64,000 nt of DNA from Hyphomicrobiales bacterium (GCA_900471925.1 UCGV01000028.1:62001-126000); one strand, 5' to 3'. Positions 24,259-33,029 are shown, numbered from the stretch's first letter. Made by a program: numbers and translations. Notes: generated by a model not told the origin, from the letters alone.

Positions 24259-25101
24259 ATGCAGCAGATATCGGATAAGGCTTCAAGCGCCATAAGGGAA
24301 ATATTCGGCACTGACAAGGCACTGATCGGCATGATCCATTGCCCGCCTTTTCCTGGAGCCCCGCGCTACCGCAGCACGGCGATGGATTCCATTTACGACG
24401 CTTGCATGCGCGACGCAGAGGCGCTCGTCAAAGGCGGCATTCATGGGCTGATCGTCGAAAATCACGGCGACATTCCCTTCTCCAAGCCCGAGGATATCGG
24501 CCATGAAACTGCAGCCTTCATGTCGGTCGTAACAGATCGTATTGCGCGGGCCGTCGGCGTACCGCTCGGCATCAACGTGCTTGCCAATGCACCAATCCCG
24601 GCCTTCGCGATCGCGGCAGCCGGCGGTGCGCGCTTCATCCGCGTCAACCAGTGGGCCAATGCCTATGTTGCCAATGAAGGCTTCATGGAAGGCCGCGCGG
24701 CTGAAGCCATGCGCTATCGCTCACTGCTGCGGGCCGAGCATATCAGGGTTTTCGCCGACAGCCACGTCAAGCATGGTGCCCATGCCATCACCGCTGACCG
24801 GACGATCGATGAACTGACGCGCGATCTTGCCTTCTTCGATGCCGATGTGGTGATTGCCACCGGCCAGAGGACGGGCAACAGCGCGACGCTGGAAGAAATC
24901 GAGGAAATCGGTGCTGCCACCCACTTGCCGCTGCTCGTCGGTTCCGGCGTTTCCAAGGACAATATCGTCGAGATCCTCAAGCGCACGAACGGCGTCATCG
25001 TCGCTTCCTCTCTGAAGGAAGGTGGCGTCTGGTGGAAACCCGTAGAGCCGGCACGCGTCAAGGCCTTCGTCGAGGCTGCAAAGCCTGGTCTGGAGTCGTG
25101 A
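24259..25101 (+). CDS. BtpA/SgcQ-family TIM-barrel protein
   Basis: A 280-residue protein of the BtpA family. Hallmarks are IGMIHCPPFPGAPRY near residue 23, IVENHGDIPF, NVLANAPIPAFAIAAAGGARFIRVN and VLVGSGVS-like LLVGSGVSKDN with a phosphate-binding look. BtpA was named for photosystem I stability in cyanobacteria, but most members lie in sugar or nucleoside catabolic operons (SgcQ), where a TIM-barrel lyase, aldolase or nucleosidase role is suspected. AAGGAAAG is seven bases before the ATG at 24259. Its stop nearly overlaps the TenA start. The catalytic role here is unknown. Confidence 0.85.
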   Translation: MQQISDKASSAIREIFGTDKALIGMIHCPPFPGAPRYRSTAMDSIYDACMRDAEALVKGGIHGLIVENHGDIPFSKPEDIGHETAAFMSVVTDRIARAVGVPLGINVLANAPIPAFAIAAAGGARFIRVNQWANAYVANEGFMEGRAAEAMRYRSLLRAEHIRVFADSHVKHGAHAITADRTIDELTRDLAFFDADVVIATGQRTGNSATLEEIEEIGAATHLPLLVGSGVSKDNIVEILKRTNGVIVASSLKEGGVWWKPVEPARVKAFVEAAKPGLES

Positions 25102-25106
25102 CGAAC

Positions 25107-25748
25107 ATGGTCTCCCTTTCCGAGCAGATGCTGGAAGAGAACCGCGATGTCTTCGAAGCGATGGTGCATCATCGCTTCGTCGAAGACATCAAGGCCGACC
25201 GGCTTTCGAATGAAGCCTTCGAACGATATCTCGTCTTCGAAGGCGCCTTCGTCGACACGGCGATCGCAATATTTTCCTATGCTACTGCCAAGGCGGGCAC
25301 CATTGCCGAGAAGCGCTGGCTGATCGGCGTGCTCGACGCGCTCGCGAACCAGCAGGTCGCCTATTTCGAAAAAACCTTTGCGGCCCGGGGCATCGATCCC
25401 GCCCGCCACGACACGGGGCGTGTCGATGTCGCCGCATTCCGTGACGGGATGCTGGCGATTGCCCGGGATGGCGGTTTTCTCGATACGGTCGCGGCCATGT
25501 TTGCCGCCGAGTGGATGTACTGGACCTGGTCGACAGAGGCTGACAAGACTGCCATTAGCGATCCGCTGCTGAAGGAATGGGTGAGGCTCCATGCCGAGCC
25601 CGAATTCGAAGCGCAGGCACGCTGGCTGAAGGCCGTTCTCGATGAAGCAGGCGAAACCATGGATGCTGCCGAACGCAAGCGGTTAAGCGCCATATTCGGG
25701 CGGGCGCAACGCCTTGAGATCGACTTTCACGAAGCTGCCTATTTCTGA
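25107..25748 (+). CDS. TenA-family protein (Cys-less, TenA_E type)
   Basis: A 213-residue all-helical TenA/THI-4 family protein. Recognisable parts are the N-terminal helix with VHHRFVEDI, YLVFEGAFVD, and the last helix RLEIDFHEAAYF. The position of the catalytic Cys of classical thiaminase II is Glu (AAEWMYW), and there is no Cys anywhere, so it belongs with TenA_E proteins, which act on formylamino- or aminopyrimidines in thiamine salvage or on unknown amines. GGAG at 25092 is 11 bases from the ATG; a GTG at 25098 overlapping the BtpA stop is an alternative start. Its presence suggests a nitrogen heterocycle or amide in the pathway. Confidence 0.87.
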   Translation: MVSLSEQMLEENRDVFEAMVHHRFVEDIKADRLSNEAFERYLVFEGAFVDTAIAIFSYATAKAGTIAEKRWLIGVLDALANQQVAYFEKTFAARGIDPARHDTGRVDVAAFRDGMLAIARDGGFLDTVAAMFAAEWMYWTWSTEADKTAISDPLLKEWVRLHAEPEFEAQARWLKAVLDEAGETMDAAERKRLSAIFGRAQRLEIDFHEAAYF

Positions 25749-25759
25749 GGGCTTGTGCC

Positions 25760-27010
25760 ATGACTGCCAAAGCCACCATCAACAGTCAGCGCCTGCTCGA
25801 GCGCTTGGATCGATTTGCCGAGATCGGCGCGACCGCTGGCGGTGGCGTCAATCGTCAGGCCCTGACCATGCTCGATCGGCAAGCACGGCTGTTATTGGCG
25901 AAACTTGCCGAGGCACGGGGTTTCGGTGTCTTCCAGGACCCCGTCGCCAATCTCTTCATTCGCCGTTCGGGCAGGGATGAAGGCGCGCCGCCGCTGCTGA
26001 TCGGCAGCCATCTCGATAGTCAGCCCTCCGGCGGCCGCTTTGACGGTGCGCTCGGCACGCTGACGGCCTTCGAGGTTCTGGAAAGTCTCGAGGATGCCGG
26101 GGTTCAAACCGAAAGACCGGTCGAGGTGGTCGCCTGGATGAACGAGGAAGGGTGCCGTTTCGCGCCGGGCTGCATGGGATCGTCGGCCTTTGCCGCAGGC
26201 GCCATTCCGTTGGAATGGCCCGGTATCATCGCCACCGACGGCGCGAGGTTCGAGGACGAGCTGCGTGAAACGCTTGCCGCGCTTCCGCGGGCTGCGATGC
26301 GCAATCTCGGTTTTCCTGCCCATTCTTATCTCGAGGTACACATCGAGCAGGGGCCTTCGCTGGAGAAAGAGAACATTCCTATCGGCATCGTTACCGGAAT
26401 TCAGGGAACGCGTTGGCTGGAGGTGACTGTTTCCGGCCAGACGGCCCACGCCGGCACCACGGCGCTCACCTATCGCCGTGACCCGCTCCACGCCATGGTC
26501 TCCGCCCTCGAGCGGCTTTATGCGAGCATCATGCCTGCCGATGACCGCGCCAGATTCACGGTCGGACGCATCATGGTGGAGCCGGGCGCCGTTAATGCCA
26601 TTCCGCAGATGGCACGCTGCACCATCGATATCCGGCATCCCGATACATCCGAAATCGATCGGCTGAGTGTGATGGCCGAGCAATTCTTCGGCGAAGGCGC
26701 TGCGGCGGAGCGTTGTCAGGTTTCATTCCGGCAGACCTTCGACATGCCGCCGGCCAACTTTCCGCCAAAAGTGCTGGAGGCGCTGGACAGGGCTGCAGCA
26801 AAAGCTGGACTGGCGACGAAGAGCATGTTGTCGGGTGCCTTCCACGACGCTCTCTTTGTCAATCGTGTCGCGCCCTCGGCGATGATTTTCGTGCCCTGCA
26901 GAGATGGCCTCAGCCATAATGAGGCCGAATATACATCACCGGATCATGTCGTCTCGGGAGCGCGCATGCTGTTGCTGGCAACGGCCGAAATCCTCGATAG
27001 TGACATCTGA
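25760..27010 (+). CDS. M20-family Zn-dependent hydrolase (AllC/HyuC/ureidopropionase-like)
   Basis: A 416-residue metallo-amidohydrolase of the N-carbamoyl-amino-acid hydrolase / allantoate amidohydrolase group. The metal-binding motifs are GSHLDSQPSGGRFDGALG, MNEEGCRF and HIEQGPSLE; the dimer-domain Arg/His region AGTTALTYRRDP follows, and the last ligand is in GAFHDALF. Such enzymes split an amide or ureide, releasing ammonia or carbamate. It is the last gene of the operon, 11 bases after tenA. With TenA it points to breakdown of a nitrogen-containing compound such as a pyrimidine-derived ureide. Confidence 0.9.
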   Translation: MTAKATINSQRLLERLDRFAEIGATAGGGVNRQALTMLDRQARLLLAKLAEARGFGVFQDPVANLFIRRSGRDEGAPPLLIGSHLDSQPSGGRFDGALGTLTAFEVLESLEDAGVQTERPVEVVAWMNEEGCRFAPGCMGSSAFAAGAIPLEWPGIIATDGARFEDELRETLAALPRAAMRNLGFPAHSYLEVHIEQGPSLEKENIPIGIVTGIQGTRWLEVTVSGQTAHAGTTALTYRRDPLHAMVSALERLYASIMPADDRARFTVGRIMVEPGAVNAIPQMARCTIDIRHPDTSEIDRLSVMAEQFFGEGAAAERCQVSFRQTFDMPPANFPPKVLEALDRAAAKAGLATKSMLSGAFHDALFVNRVAPSAMIFVPCRDGLSHNEAEYTSPDHVVSGARMLLLATAEILDSDI

Positions 27011-27090
27011 ATAGGGCGGAGACCGGACAATCAGAGTTCTTGCGGGGATAGGACCTGGCGCTGTAGGGAATGTTCTGCACGGAGAAAATA

Positions 27091-27777
27091 ATGCGCAGAA
27101 CGATTAAACGAGACGCAGATCTACTCATTACCGATGAGCAAGAGCCGGTGAAGAGCAGACTGCGCGAACGCGGTGCCGGCGAGCGACCCGTGGAACTCGA
27201 GAATTTTCTGAACTGCCTGGCGCGCGCAATGCTGCATCCGTCAGCCTCTACGATGGCAAGCTTTGTTGCAGGTAAGGTCTTCCAGAAGCTGGAACGCGCA
27301 GGAACGCTTCGCGAAGGTCGCCCGAGCGATAGCGGAATCCCTGCTGGCCTCGAGGCGGCTCTCCAGAATGCGATTGCCACGAAAGGCGTCAATTTCGAGG
27401 TTGCGCAGTATGTGCGACGCCTGGCCGGGCAACTCATCTGGATCAGAGGCAGAAGCGGGCCATTTGCGAGCCTCAATTTTGAGAAGGCCCACGCACATAG
27501 CGTGATCGTGGGCCCAGGCGGTCTGGAAGACCGCGCGGATATCCGTATTGGCCTCACCTACATGGAGCCCTACAGCCGGTTCCCGGATCATGTGCAGCGC
27601 TTTTCGCGCGCTTTCCTTCTACTTTCTCCCTGCGAGCTTTCAATCGGTGGGGAAAGCTGGTTTTCGACCGGCACTGGCGGCGTCTTCGCTGCCGAAGCGG
27701 GACAGTCATTCGCAATGCGTTGCACGACCACGCCGCTCCTTGCCATCTGGTGTCATGTCGAAGAGCCCGGACGATAG
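27091..27777 (+). CDS. Cupin, DMSP-lyase (DddQ/DddL)-like, degenerate metal site
   Basis: A 228-residue protein with an N-terminal helical part (1-110) and a C-terminal cupin (115-225). The order IVGPGG, RIGLTYMEPY, FPDHVQRF and AIWCHVE resembles dimethylsulfoniopropionate lyases of the DddQ type. In those enzymes the metal site reads P-x-H-x-H-x3-E; here only the first His remains (FPDHVQRFSRAF), so canonical metal binding and lyase activity are doubtful. The ATG at 27091 has GGAG six bases upstream. It lies between the M20 hydrolase and the AraC gene and might belong to either unit. A sensory or altered-function cupin is the best guess. Confidence 0.7.
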   Translation: MRRTIKRDADLLITDEQEPVKSRLRERGAGERPVELENFLNCLARAMLHPSASTMASFVAGKVFQKLERAGTLREGRPSDSGIPAGLEAALQNAIATKGVNFEVAQYVRRLAGQLIWIRGRSGPFASLNFEKAHAHSVIVGPGGLEDRADIRIGLTYMEPYSRFPDHVQRFSRAFLLLSPCELSIGGESWFSTGTGGVFAAEAGQSFAMRCTTTPLLAIWCHVEEPGR

Positions 27778-27807
27778 CGCCGGCTCGCCAAAGTGGGTTT
27801 AGAGAAG

Positions 27808-28770
27808 ATGCTGAGGCACAACAGGTCATCCGCCGCCAAGAAGGCGCTCGGCGCCAAAACAGCCTCGCTTTCCGGGAATCCTCCGACCTACGAGCACATC
27901 GTCACCGACGTAAACGAGACTTTCCTCTGGCGGATGGACAACTATCCCTGGGAGCGGAATGTCTGGAATTTCCATCCGGAGATCGAGATCCATCTTCTCC
28001 GGAAATCGAGCGGAATGGCCTTCGTCGGCGACCATATAGGCGAGTTCAATTCCGGATACCTGACTATTGTCGGCTCCAATCTGCCGCATGATTGGGTGAC
28101 AGCGACCGAACCCGGCGAGATCATCGAAGGCAGGGATGTCGTCATCCAGTTCCACCCCGACAAGGTCCGCACGATTGCTGCGATCCTGCCGGAATTCAGC
28201 CAACTGGACGATTTCTTCCGCCGTTCCGAGCGAGGGCTGGTCTTTACGGGCTCCGCAAGGGAGCGCGGTGCGCAGATGGTCGAGCAGATGGGAAGCCTGA
28301 AGGGGCTGGCGCGCCTGTCCCTTTTCGTCCAGCTTCTCGATCTGCTTTCTTCGACCCAGGAATACGAGATTCTATCCTCTCCGGAATTCGCGCCGAAGCT
28401 GGATGCGGAATCGCTCGATGTGCTTCAGCGATCGCTGATCTATATCTTCGAGCATCTTTCCTCAGATATTCATCTCGCGGAAGTTGCTGAACTCGCGGGG
28501 ATGAGCGAGAGCACATTCTCGCGTTTCTTCAAGAAGAACACGGGCAACAGCTTCACCGACCACGTCAACAAGCTGCGTATCTGGCAGGCCTGCAAGCTGC
28601 TGTCGGAAACCGATATGCCGATTACCGACATCTGTTTCGAGGTGGGCTATCTCAATATCTCGAACTTCAACAGAACGTTCCTCAGGCAACACAAGGTCAC
28701 CCCTTCTGCCTATCGCAGGCTGACCGCCCAGCGCCGGCCGGTCAGGGTTGCCGACGGGCAGACGCCATAA
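27808..28770 (+). CDS. AraC-family transcriptional regulator
   Basis: About 320 residues. An N-terminal cupin-like sensing domain (30-170: PEIEIHLL, SGYLTIVGSNLPHDW) is followed by the double helix-turn-helix (210-310: LAEVAELAGMSESTFSRFFK and ITDICFEVGYLNISNFNRTF). Such regulators activate sugar or polyol uptake operons, and a polyol importer operon starts 148 bases downstream in the same direction. A GTG at 27793 is an alternative start; the ATG at 27808 follows AGAGAAG. Confidence 0.9.
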   Translation: MLRHNRSSAAKKALGAKTASLSGNPPTYEHIVTDVNETFLWRMDNYPWERNVWNFHPEIEIHLLRKSSGMAFVGDHIGEFNSGYLTIVGSNLPHDWVTATEPGEIIEGRDVVIQFHPDKVRTIAAILPEFSQLDDFFRRSERGLVFTGSARERGAQMVEQMGSLKGLARLSLFVQLLDLLSSTQEYEILSSPEFAPKLDAESLDVLQRSLIYIFEHLSSDIHLAEVAELAGMSESTFSRFFKKNTGNSFTDHVNKLRIWQACKLLSETDMPITDICFEVGYLNISNFNRTFLRQHKVTPSAYRRLTAQRRPVRVADGQTP

Positions 28771-28918
28771 TGCATTAAAGTATAGATTCGGCGCATGGCG
28801 CGCGCTAGCAGGCCTATCCGTAGTTCATAGTATTTAGCCAGCGATCAACATCGCGTGGGAGGTGCAGCCGACAGGTAAGATCTGGCGTCTGTACTATTGA
28901 CCTTAGGGAGGCTCATAC

Positions 28919-30196
28919 ATGAGAACCGTGAATTCGCTCGTTTCGAGCATTGCTATCGCATGCGCATTTTTCGGCGCAACTCAATCCATTGCATCTGCGG
29001 CAGAGTGCTCCGGCACGATCCGCGTCCTGGCTCAGCCGCGTGACGGCCTGACGCTTCTGGAGACCTATAAGGATGAGTTCACCAAGCTCAGCGGCGGCGC
29101 CGATTTCCAGATCGACTACCTGAACGAGAATGATCGCCGCGCCAAGACGAAGGCCGACGCGTCGACGATCGGCAAGTACAATGTGTATTATGTTGATGAG
29201 GCGAACGTTGCCCTCTTCGCATCCTCTGGCTGGGTTGCACCGCTCCTGGACTACTATCCGAAGGAATATGACTATTCGGATTTCGATCCCGGCCGCCAGA
29301 AGGTGGCGACCTATGACGGCAAGGTCTGGTTTGCGCCACTGACCGGCGGCGGCGACCTGATGGTCTACCGCAAGGATCTGCTGGAAGCTGCCGGCATCCA
29401 GCCGCCGAAGACGCTCGACGAGTATGTAGCAGCCGTTGAAAAGCTCAATCAGCCCGACAAGGGCATCTACGGCACGGCGCTGCGCGGTCAGCGTGGTTCG
29501 GGCGCGAATGTCTGGCGCTGGATGCCTTTCTTCAAGGGCTTCGGCGGCGAGTGGTTCGACGGCAAGACGCCTGTCTTCGACAGCGATGCGGCGGTCAAGG
29601 CGACGGATACTTATTTGAAGCTCTTCAAATATTCCGCTCCAGGCAGCCAGACGGGCGGTTGGGATGAGGCCGTCGGCGCATTCACCTCCGGCCAGGTGGC
29701 GATGCTGATCGAATCCACTCCGCTCGTCGGCATGGCTCTCGACAAGAAATCCTCGCAGGTCGCCGACAAGATCGGCTTTCTGCCGCCTCCGGCGCCGCTG
29801 ACCGGCGGTGGTTATGGCCACGGTCTCGCTATCGGCACCAAGGCCAACAAGGACGAAGCATCCAAGCAATGCGCCGGTCTCTTCGTCGCCTGGGCGACGT
29901 CCAAGGAAAACGAACAGCGCCGTCTTGATGAAGGCCAGTTCAGCGAGCTGAACCGGACGAGCATCATGACCAGCAAGAAGTTCGCCGAACTCTATGGTCC
30001 TGATCTCGGCCAGGCGCTTGCCGACACCGGCAAGGTCACGGCAGTCAACTTCTGGCAGAACGCGCAATGGCCGGATCTCGGCGATCGTTGGGGCATCATT
30101 CTTGAAGAGCTGATCACCGGCACCCGCACCGACGTCAAGGGTGGTCTCGATGAACTGAACGACTTCGCCAAGGATCTCGTGGCCCGCGGCCAGTAA
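28919..30196 (+). CDS. Polyol-type ABC substrate-binding protein
   Basis: A 425-residue extracellular solute-binding protein of family 1, with a signal peptide of about 29 residues (ending SIASAAE). Motifs such as WFAPLTGGGDLMVYRKDLLEAAG and the FFKGFGGEWFDG region resemble sorbitol/mannitol-type (SmoE) binding proteins. AGGGAGG lies seven bases before the ATG. A hairpin between this gene and the permease gene would favour higher binding-protein levels. The downstream dehydrogenase makes xylitol, sorbitol or another pentitol/hexitol the likely cargo. Confidence 0.9.
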   Translation: MRTVNSLVSSIAIACAFFGATQSIASAAECSGTIRVLAQPRDGLTLLETYKDEFTKLSGGADFQIDYLNENDRRAKTKADASTIGKYNVYYVDEANVALFASSGWVAPLLDYYPKEYDYSDFDPGRQKVATYDGKVWFAPLTGGGDLMVYRKDLLEAAGIQPPKTLDEYVAAVEKLNQPDKGIYGTALRGQRGSGANVWRWMPFFKGFGGEWFDGKTPVFDSDAAVKATDTYLKLFKYSAPGSQTGGWDEAVGAFTSGQVAMLIESTPLVGMALDKKSSQVADKIGFLPPPAPLTGGGYGHGLAIGTKANKDEASKQCAGLFVAWATSKENEQRRLDEGQFSELNRTSIMTSKKFAELYGPDLGQALADTGKVTAVNFWQNAQWPDLGDRWGIILEELITGTRTDVKGGLDELNDFAKDLVARGQ

Positions 30197-30220
30197 GCCA
30201 CAAACATCCATCCCTAGTCT

Positions 30221-30245
30221 CCCGGCGGATCTGTCTTCCGCCGGG
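30221..30245 (+). terminator. Intercistronic attenuating hairpin
   Basis: CCCGGCGGA / TCCGCCGGG, a 9-bp perfect stem with a seven-base loop, followed by TTTGCTG, between the binding-protein and permease genes. Typical partial terminator that raises binding protein relative to membrane components. Confidence 0.75.
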
Positions 30246-30287
30246 TTTGCTGTCCATCGGCGCTTCGAGTTGCCGGAGGGGGTTTCC

Positions 30288-31151
30288 ATGAAAAACAAAA
30301 TCGTGCTGCCGGCGGTCTTTCTGACCCCAGCGATGCTTGTATTGGCCGTACTGGCGCTGGTGCCGACGGTCTATGCAATCATCATTTCCTTCCAGGACCG
30401 CGAACTGAGCCGCCCCGACGGTCGCTTCATCGGTCTTGCGAATTATGCGTCGCTGTTTTCGGACAGGCGCTTTTTGAACGCGATCCAGGTTTCCCTGACA
30501 TGGGAAGTGCTGACCGTTGCCCTGACCCTCATCATCGCAATCGGCCTTGGCATCCTTCTGTTCGAATGCGCATCGCCGAAAGCACGCAACATCCTGTCGC
30601 TGCTCTTCCTGATGCCGGTGATCCTGCCCAGAGTGTCGGCGGCTTTCGTCTGGAAGTTTGCCTTCCATCCGCTCTACGGCATCATCACCTATCCCTATAA
30701 GGCGATCACCGGACAGCCGCTCGACCTCCTGTCCAATCCGGTCACGGCTTTGGGCACCGTAGCGCTCGTCGACGTGTGGCAATGGGGTCTGTTCTTCTCG
30801 GTCATCGTGCTGAAGCTTCTTGAGACGCTACCGCCGCAGCCTTTCGAAGCTGCAAAGCTCGATCATGCGCGGACCTGGGAAGTTTACGCCTATGTCGCGC
30901 TGCCGATGCTGAAGGCGCCACTGATCTCGCTCGCCTTCGTCAAGATGATCGAGTCGCTGCGCGCTTTCGATCTGATCTATGTGATGACCCGCGGCGGACC
31001 GGGCATCTCGACGGAGACGCTCGATATGTACGCTTTCTCGCAGGGCTTCATTGAATCGGGGCGAATCTCCTACGCATCGAGCATGGCAGTTCTCATGATG
31101 ATCGCCACGTCGCTTGCCTTCACGTTTATCTGGAAGAGGGCAAAGATATGA
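30288..31151 (+). CDS. Polyol ABC importer permease 1 (MalF type)
   Basis: A 287-residue MalF/UgpA-type permease with six membrane segments. The EAA loop reads EAAKLDHARTWEVYAYVALP and contacts the ATPase. The ATG at 30288 has GGAGGGGG upstream. It overlaps the second permease gene by four bases. Confidence 0.92.
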   Translation: MKNKIVLPAVFLTPAMLVLAVLALVPTVYAIIISFQDRELSRPDGRFIGLANYASLFSDRRFLNAIQVSLTWEVLTVALTLIIAIGLGILLFECASPKARNILSLLFLMPVILPRVSAAFVWKFAFHPLYGIITYPYKAITGQPLDLLSNPVTALGTVALVDVWQWGLFFSVIVLKLLETLPPQPFEAAKLDHARTWEVYAYVALPMLKAPLISLAFVKMIESLRAFDLIYVMTRGGPGISTETLDMYAFSQGFIESGRISYASSMAVLMMIATSLAFTFIWKRAKI

Positions 31152-31969
31152 GCAAGCACCATGCAGGCCGTCTTGTCGGCAAGGTCATTCTCGGGCTTGC
31201 GGCGTTCTCGGCAGTCTTTCCGGTCTTCTGGACGACGCTGAACGCCTTCAAGAACCGCGTCGACATCGTCACTCCCACGCCGAAATTCTTCTTCACGCCG
31301 ACGCTCGATAATTTCGCCTACGTGCTCGGCCGCGAGAGCGTTTTTGCAGGGCTGCTGAACTCGCTCATCATTTCCGGAATGGCGGTGCTGATCGGGGCCA
31401 TCCTCGGATTGCCGGCGGCTTATGCCATCGCCCGCTATCCGAACCGCTGGTCGAAGGACATCCAGTTCTTCGTACTTTCGCTGCGGTTCCTGCCGCCGGT
31501 CGCCGTCGCGATCCCGCTCATGGTCATCTGGCTCGATTTCGGCTTCTACGATACGCGCCTGTCGATGATCGTGACCTACACGTTGCTGACACTCGCGACG
31601 GTCATCTGGCTCAGCGTGCCGGCGTTCGCTCGTGTGCCAAAGGAAGTCGAAGAGGCCGGGCGCGTCGATGGCTACGGTCCGTTCTCGATATTCTTCCTGA
31701 TTGCACTACCGATCGCCTCCCGCTCGCTCATCGGCGCGGTGGCATTCAGCTTCGTGCTCGTCTGGAACGAATTCCTGATCGCTCTGATGCTGACGACCTC
31801 GGATGCCAAGACATTGCCGATCGTCGCCTCGGAACTCACGCAGCTCGGCCGCGACGTGCCCTGGGGCATCCTGAACGCGTCCGTCGTGCTCCTCTCCATT
31901 CCCCCGCTGCTCTTCATCGGAGTGCTGAGCGGAATGCTCAACAGCGCCTTCAAGCGCAAGTCATCGTAA
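31148..31969 (+). CDS. Polyol ABC importer permease 2 (MalG type)
   Basis: A 273-residue MalG/UgpE-type permease with six membrane segments; the EAA loop is EEAGRVDGYGPFSIFFLIALP. It starts inside the stop of the first permease gene (ATGA) and ends 12 bases before the dehydrogenase gene, so importer and enzyme share one transcript. Confidence 0.92.
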   Translation: MSKHHAGRLVGKVILGLAAFSAVFPVFWTTLNAFKNRVDIVTPTPKFFFTPTLDNFAYVLGRESVFAGLLNSLIISGMAVLIGAILGLPAAYAIARYPNRWSKDIQFFVLSLRFLPPVAVAIPLMVIWLDFGFYDTRLSMIVTYTLLTLATVIWLSVPAFARVPKEVEEAGRVDGYGPFSIFFLIALPIASRSLIGAVAFSFVLVWNEFLIALMLTTSDAKTLPIVASELTQLGRDVPWGILNASVVLLSIPPLLFIGVLSGMLNSAFKRKSS

Positions 31970-31981
31970 AGGACATCAAAT

Positions 31982-33028
31982 ATGGAAGCTCTCGTTCTTG
32001 AGCAAAAAGGCGTACTCTCGTTGAGGGACATCGACCTGCCGCTCGAACTCGGTCCGAACGACGTCAAGATCAAGATCCACACGGTCGGTGTCTGCGGTAG
32101 CGACGTCCACTACTATACGCATGGCGCTATCGGTCCTTTCGTGCTGCGCGAGCCGATGGTGCTCGGCCACGAAGCAGCCGGCACCGTCGTCGAAGTCGGC
32201 GCTGATGTCGTAGGGCTGGTACCCGGCGATCGGGTCTGCATGGAGCCGGGCATCCCGAACCTGTCGTCGCGCGCCTCGAAGCTCGGCATCTACAATGTCG
32301 ATCCCAGCGTTCGTTTCTGGGCAACGCCGCCGATCCACGGTGTCCTGACGCCTTATGTCGTTCATCCCGCCGCCTTCACCTACAAGCTGCCCGACAATGT
32401 CAGTTTCGCTGAGGGAGCGATGGTCGAGCCGTTCGCGATCGGTATGCAGGCTGCGGCCCGCGCCAAGATCGCGCCCGGCGATGTGGCTGTCGTCATCGGG
32501 TGCGGCCCGATCGGCATCATGGTCGCGCTTGCGGCTCTCGCCGGCGGTTGCAGCCGTGTCTACATTTCGGATTTCAGCGCTGAAAAGCTGGGGATCGCCG
32601 GCGGCTATCAAGGCATCATTCCCGTCAATATCGGTGAGCGCTCGCTCAAGGATGTCGTCCATGCGGACACCGAAGGCTGGGGCGCAGATGTCGTGTTCGA
32701 GGCGAGCGGTAGCCCGAAGGCCTATAACGGTCTTTTCGATCTCGTTCGCCCGGGCGGCACCCTGGTGATGGTCGGCTTGCCGGTCGAGCCCGTGACGTTT
32801 GACGTATCGGGAGCAATCGCCAAGGAAGTCCATATCGAGACCGTCTTCCGCTATGCGAATATCTTCGACAGGGCCTTGCAGCTGATCGCATCCGGCAAGG
32901 TCGACCTCAAGCCGCTCATCACCGACACGTTCAATTTCCAGGACAGTATCAAGGCATTCGAACGCGCGGCCTCCGCCCGTCCAACTGACGTTAAGCTGCA
33001 GATCCTGATGGAACCCGAAGGAGCCTGA
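31982..33028 (+). CDS. Zinc-dependent xylitol/sorbitol-type dehydrogenase
   Basis: A 348-residue medium-chain dehydrogenase. Catalytic zinc ligands Cys38 (GVCGSDVHYY) and His63-Glu64 (LGHEAAG) are present; the nucleotide motif is GCGPIG. The structural-zinc cysteine cluster is missing, its loop replaced by CMEPGIPNLSSRASKLGIYN, as in sorbitol dehydrogenase and D-xylulose reductase. The combination, including FWATPPIHG, is most like xylitol dehydrogenase, which oxidises xylitol to D-xylulose with NAD. It is embedded in the polyol importer operon between permease and ATPase genes, so it acts on the imported alditol. Confidence 0.88.
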   Translation: MEALVLEQKGVLSLRDIDLPLELGPNDVKIKIHTVGVCGSDVHYYTHGAIGPFVLREPMVLGHEAAGTVVEVGADVVGLVPGDRVCMEPGIPNLSSRASKLGIYNVDPSVRFWATPPIHGVLTPYVVHPAAFTYKLPDNVSFAEGAMVEPFAIGMQAAARAKIAPGDVAVVIGCGPIGIMVALAALAGGCSRVYISDFSAEKLGIAGGYQGIIPVNIGERSLKDVVHADTEGWGADVVFEASGSPKAYNGLFDLVRPGGTLVMVGLPVEPVTFDVSGAIAKEVHIETVFRYANIFDRALQLIASGKVDLKPLITDTFNFQDSIKAFERAASARPTDVKLQILMEPEGA

Positions 33029-33029
33029 A

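Noticed and set aside
27091..27777. Calling the cupin a functional DMSP lyase
   Set aside because: The second His and the Glu of the metal motif are not at their expected positions, so only a family resemblance is claimed.
28913..30298. 461-aa minus-strand open frame
   Set aside because: Antisense of the polyol-binding-protein gene; no motif, no ribosome site.
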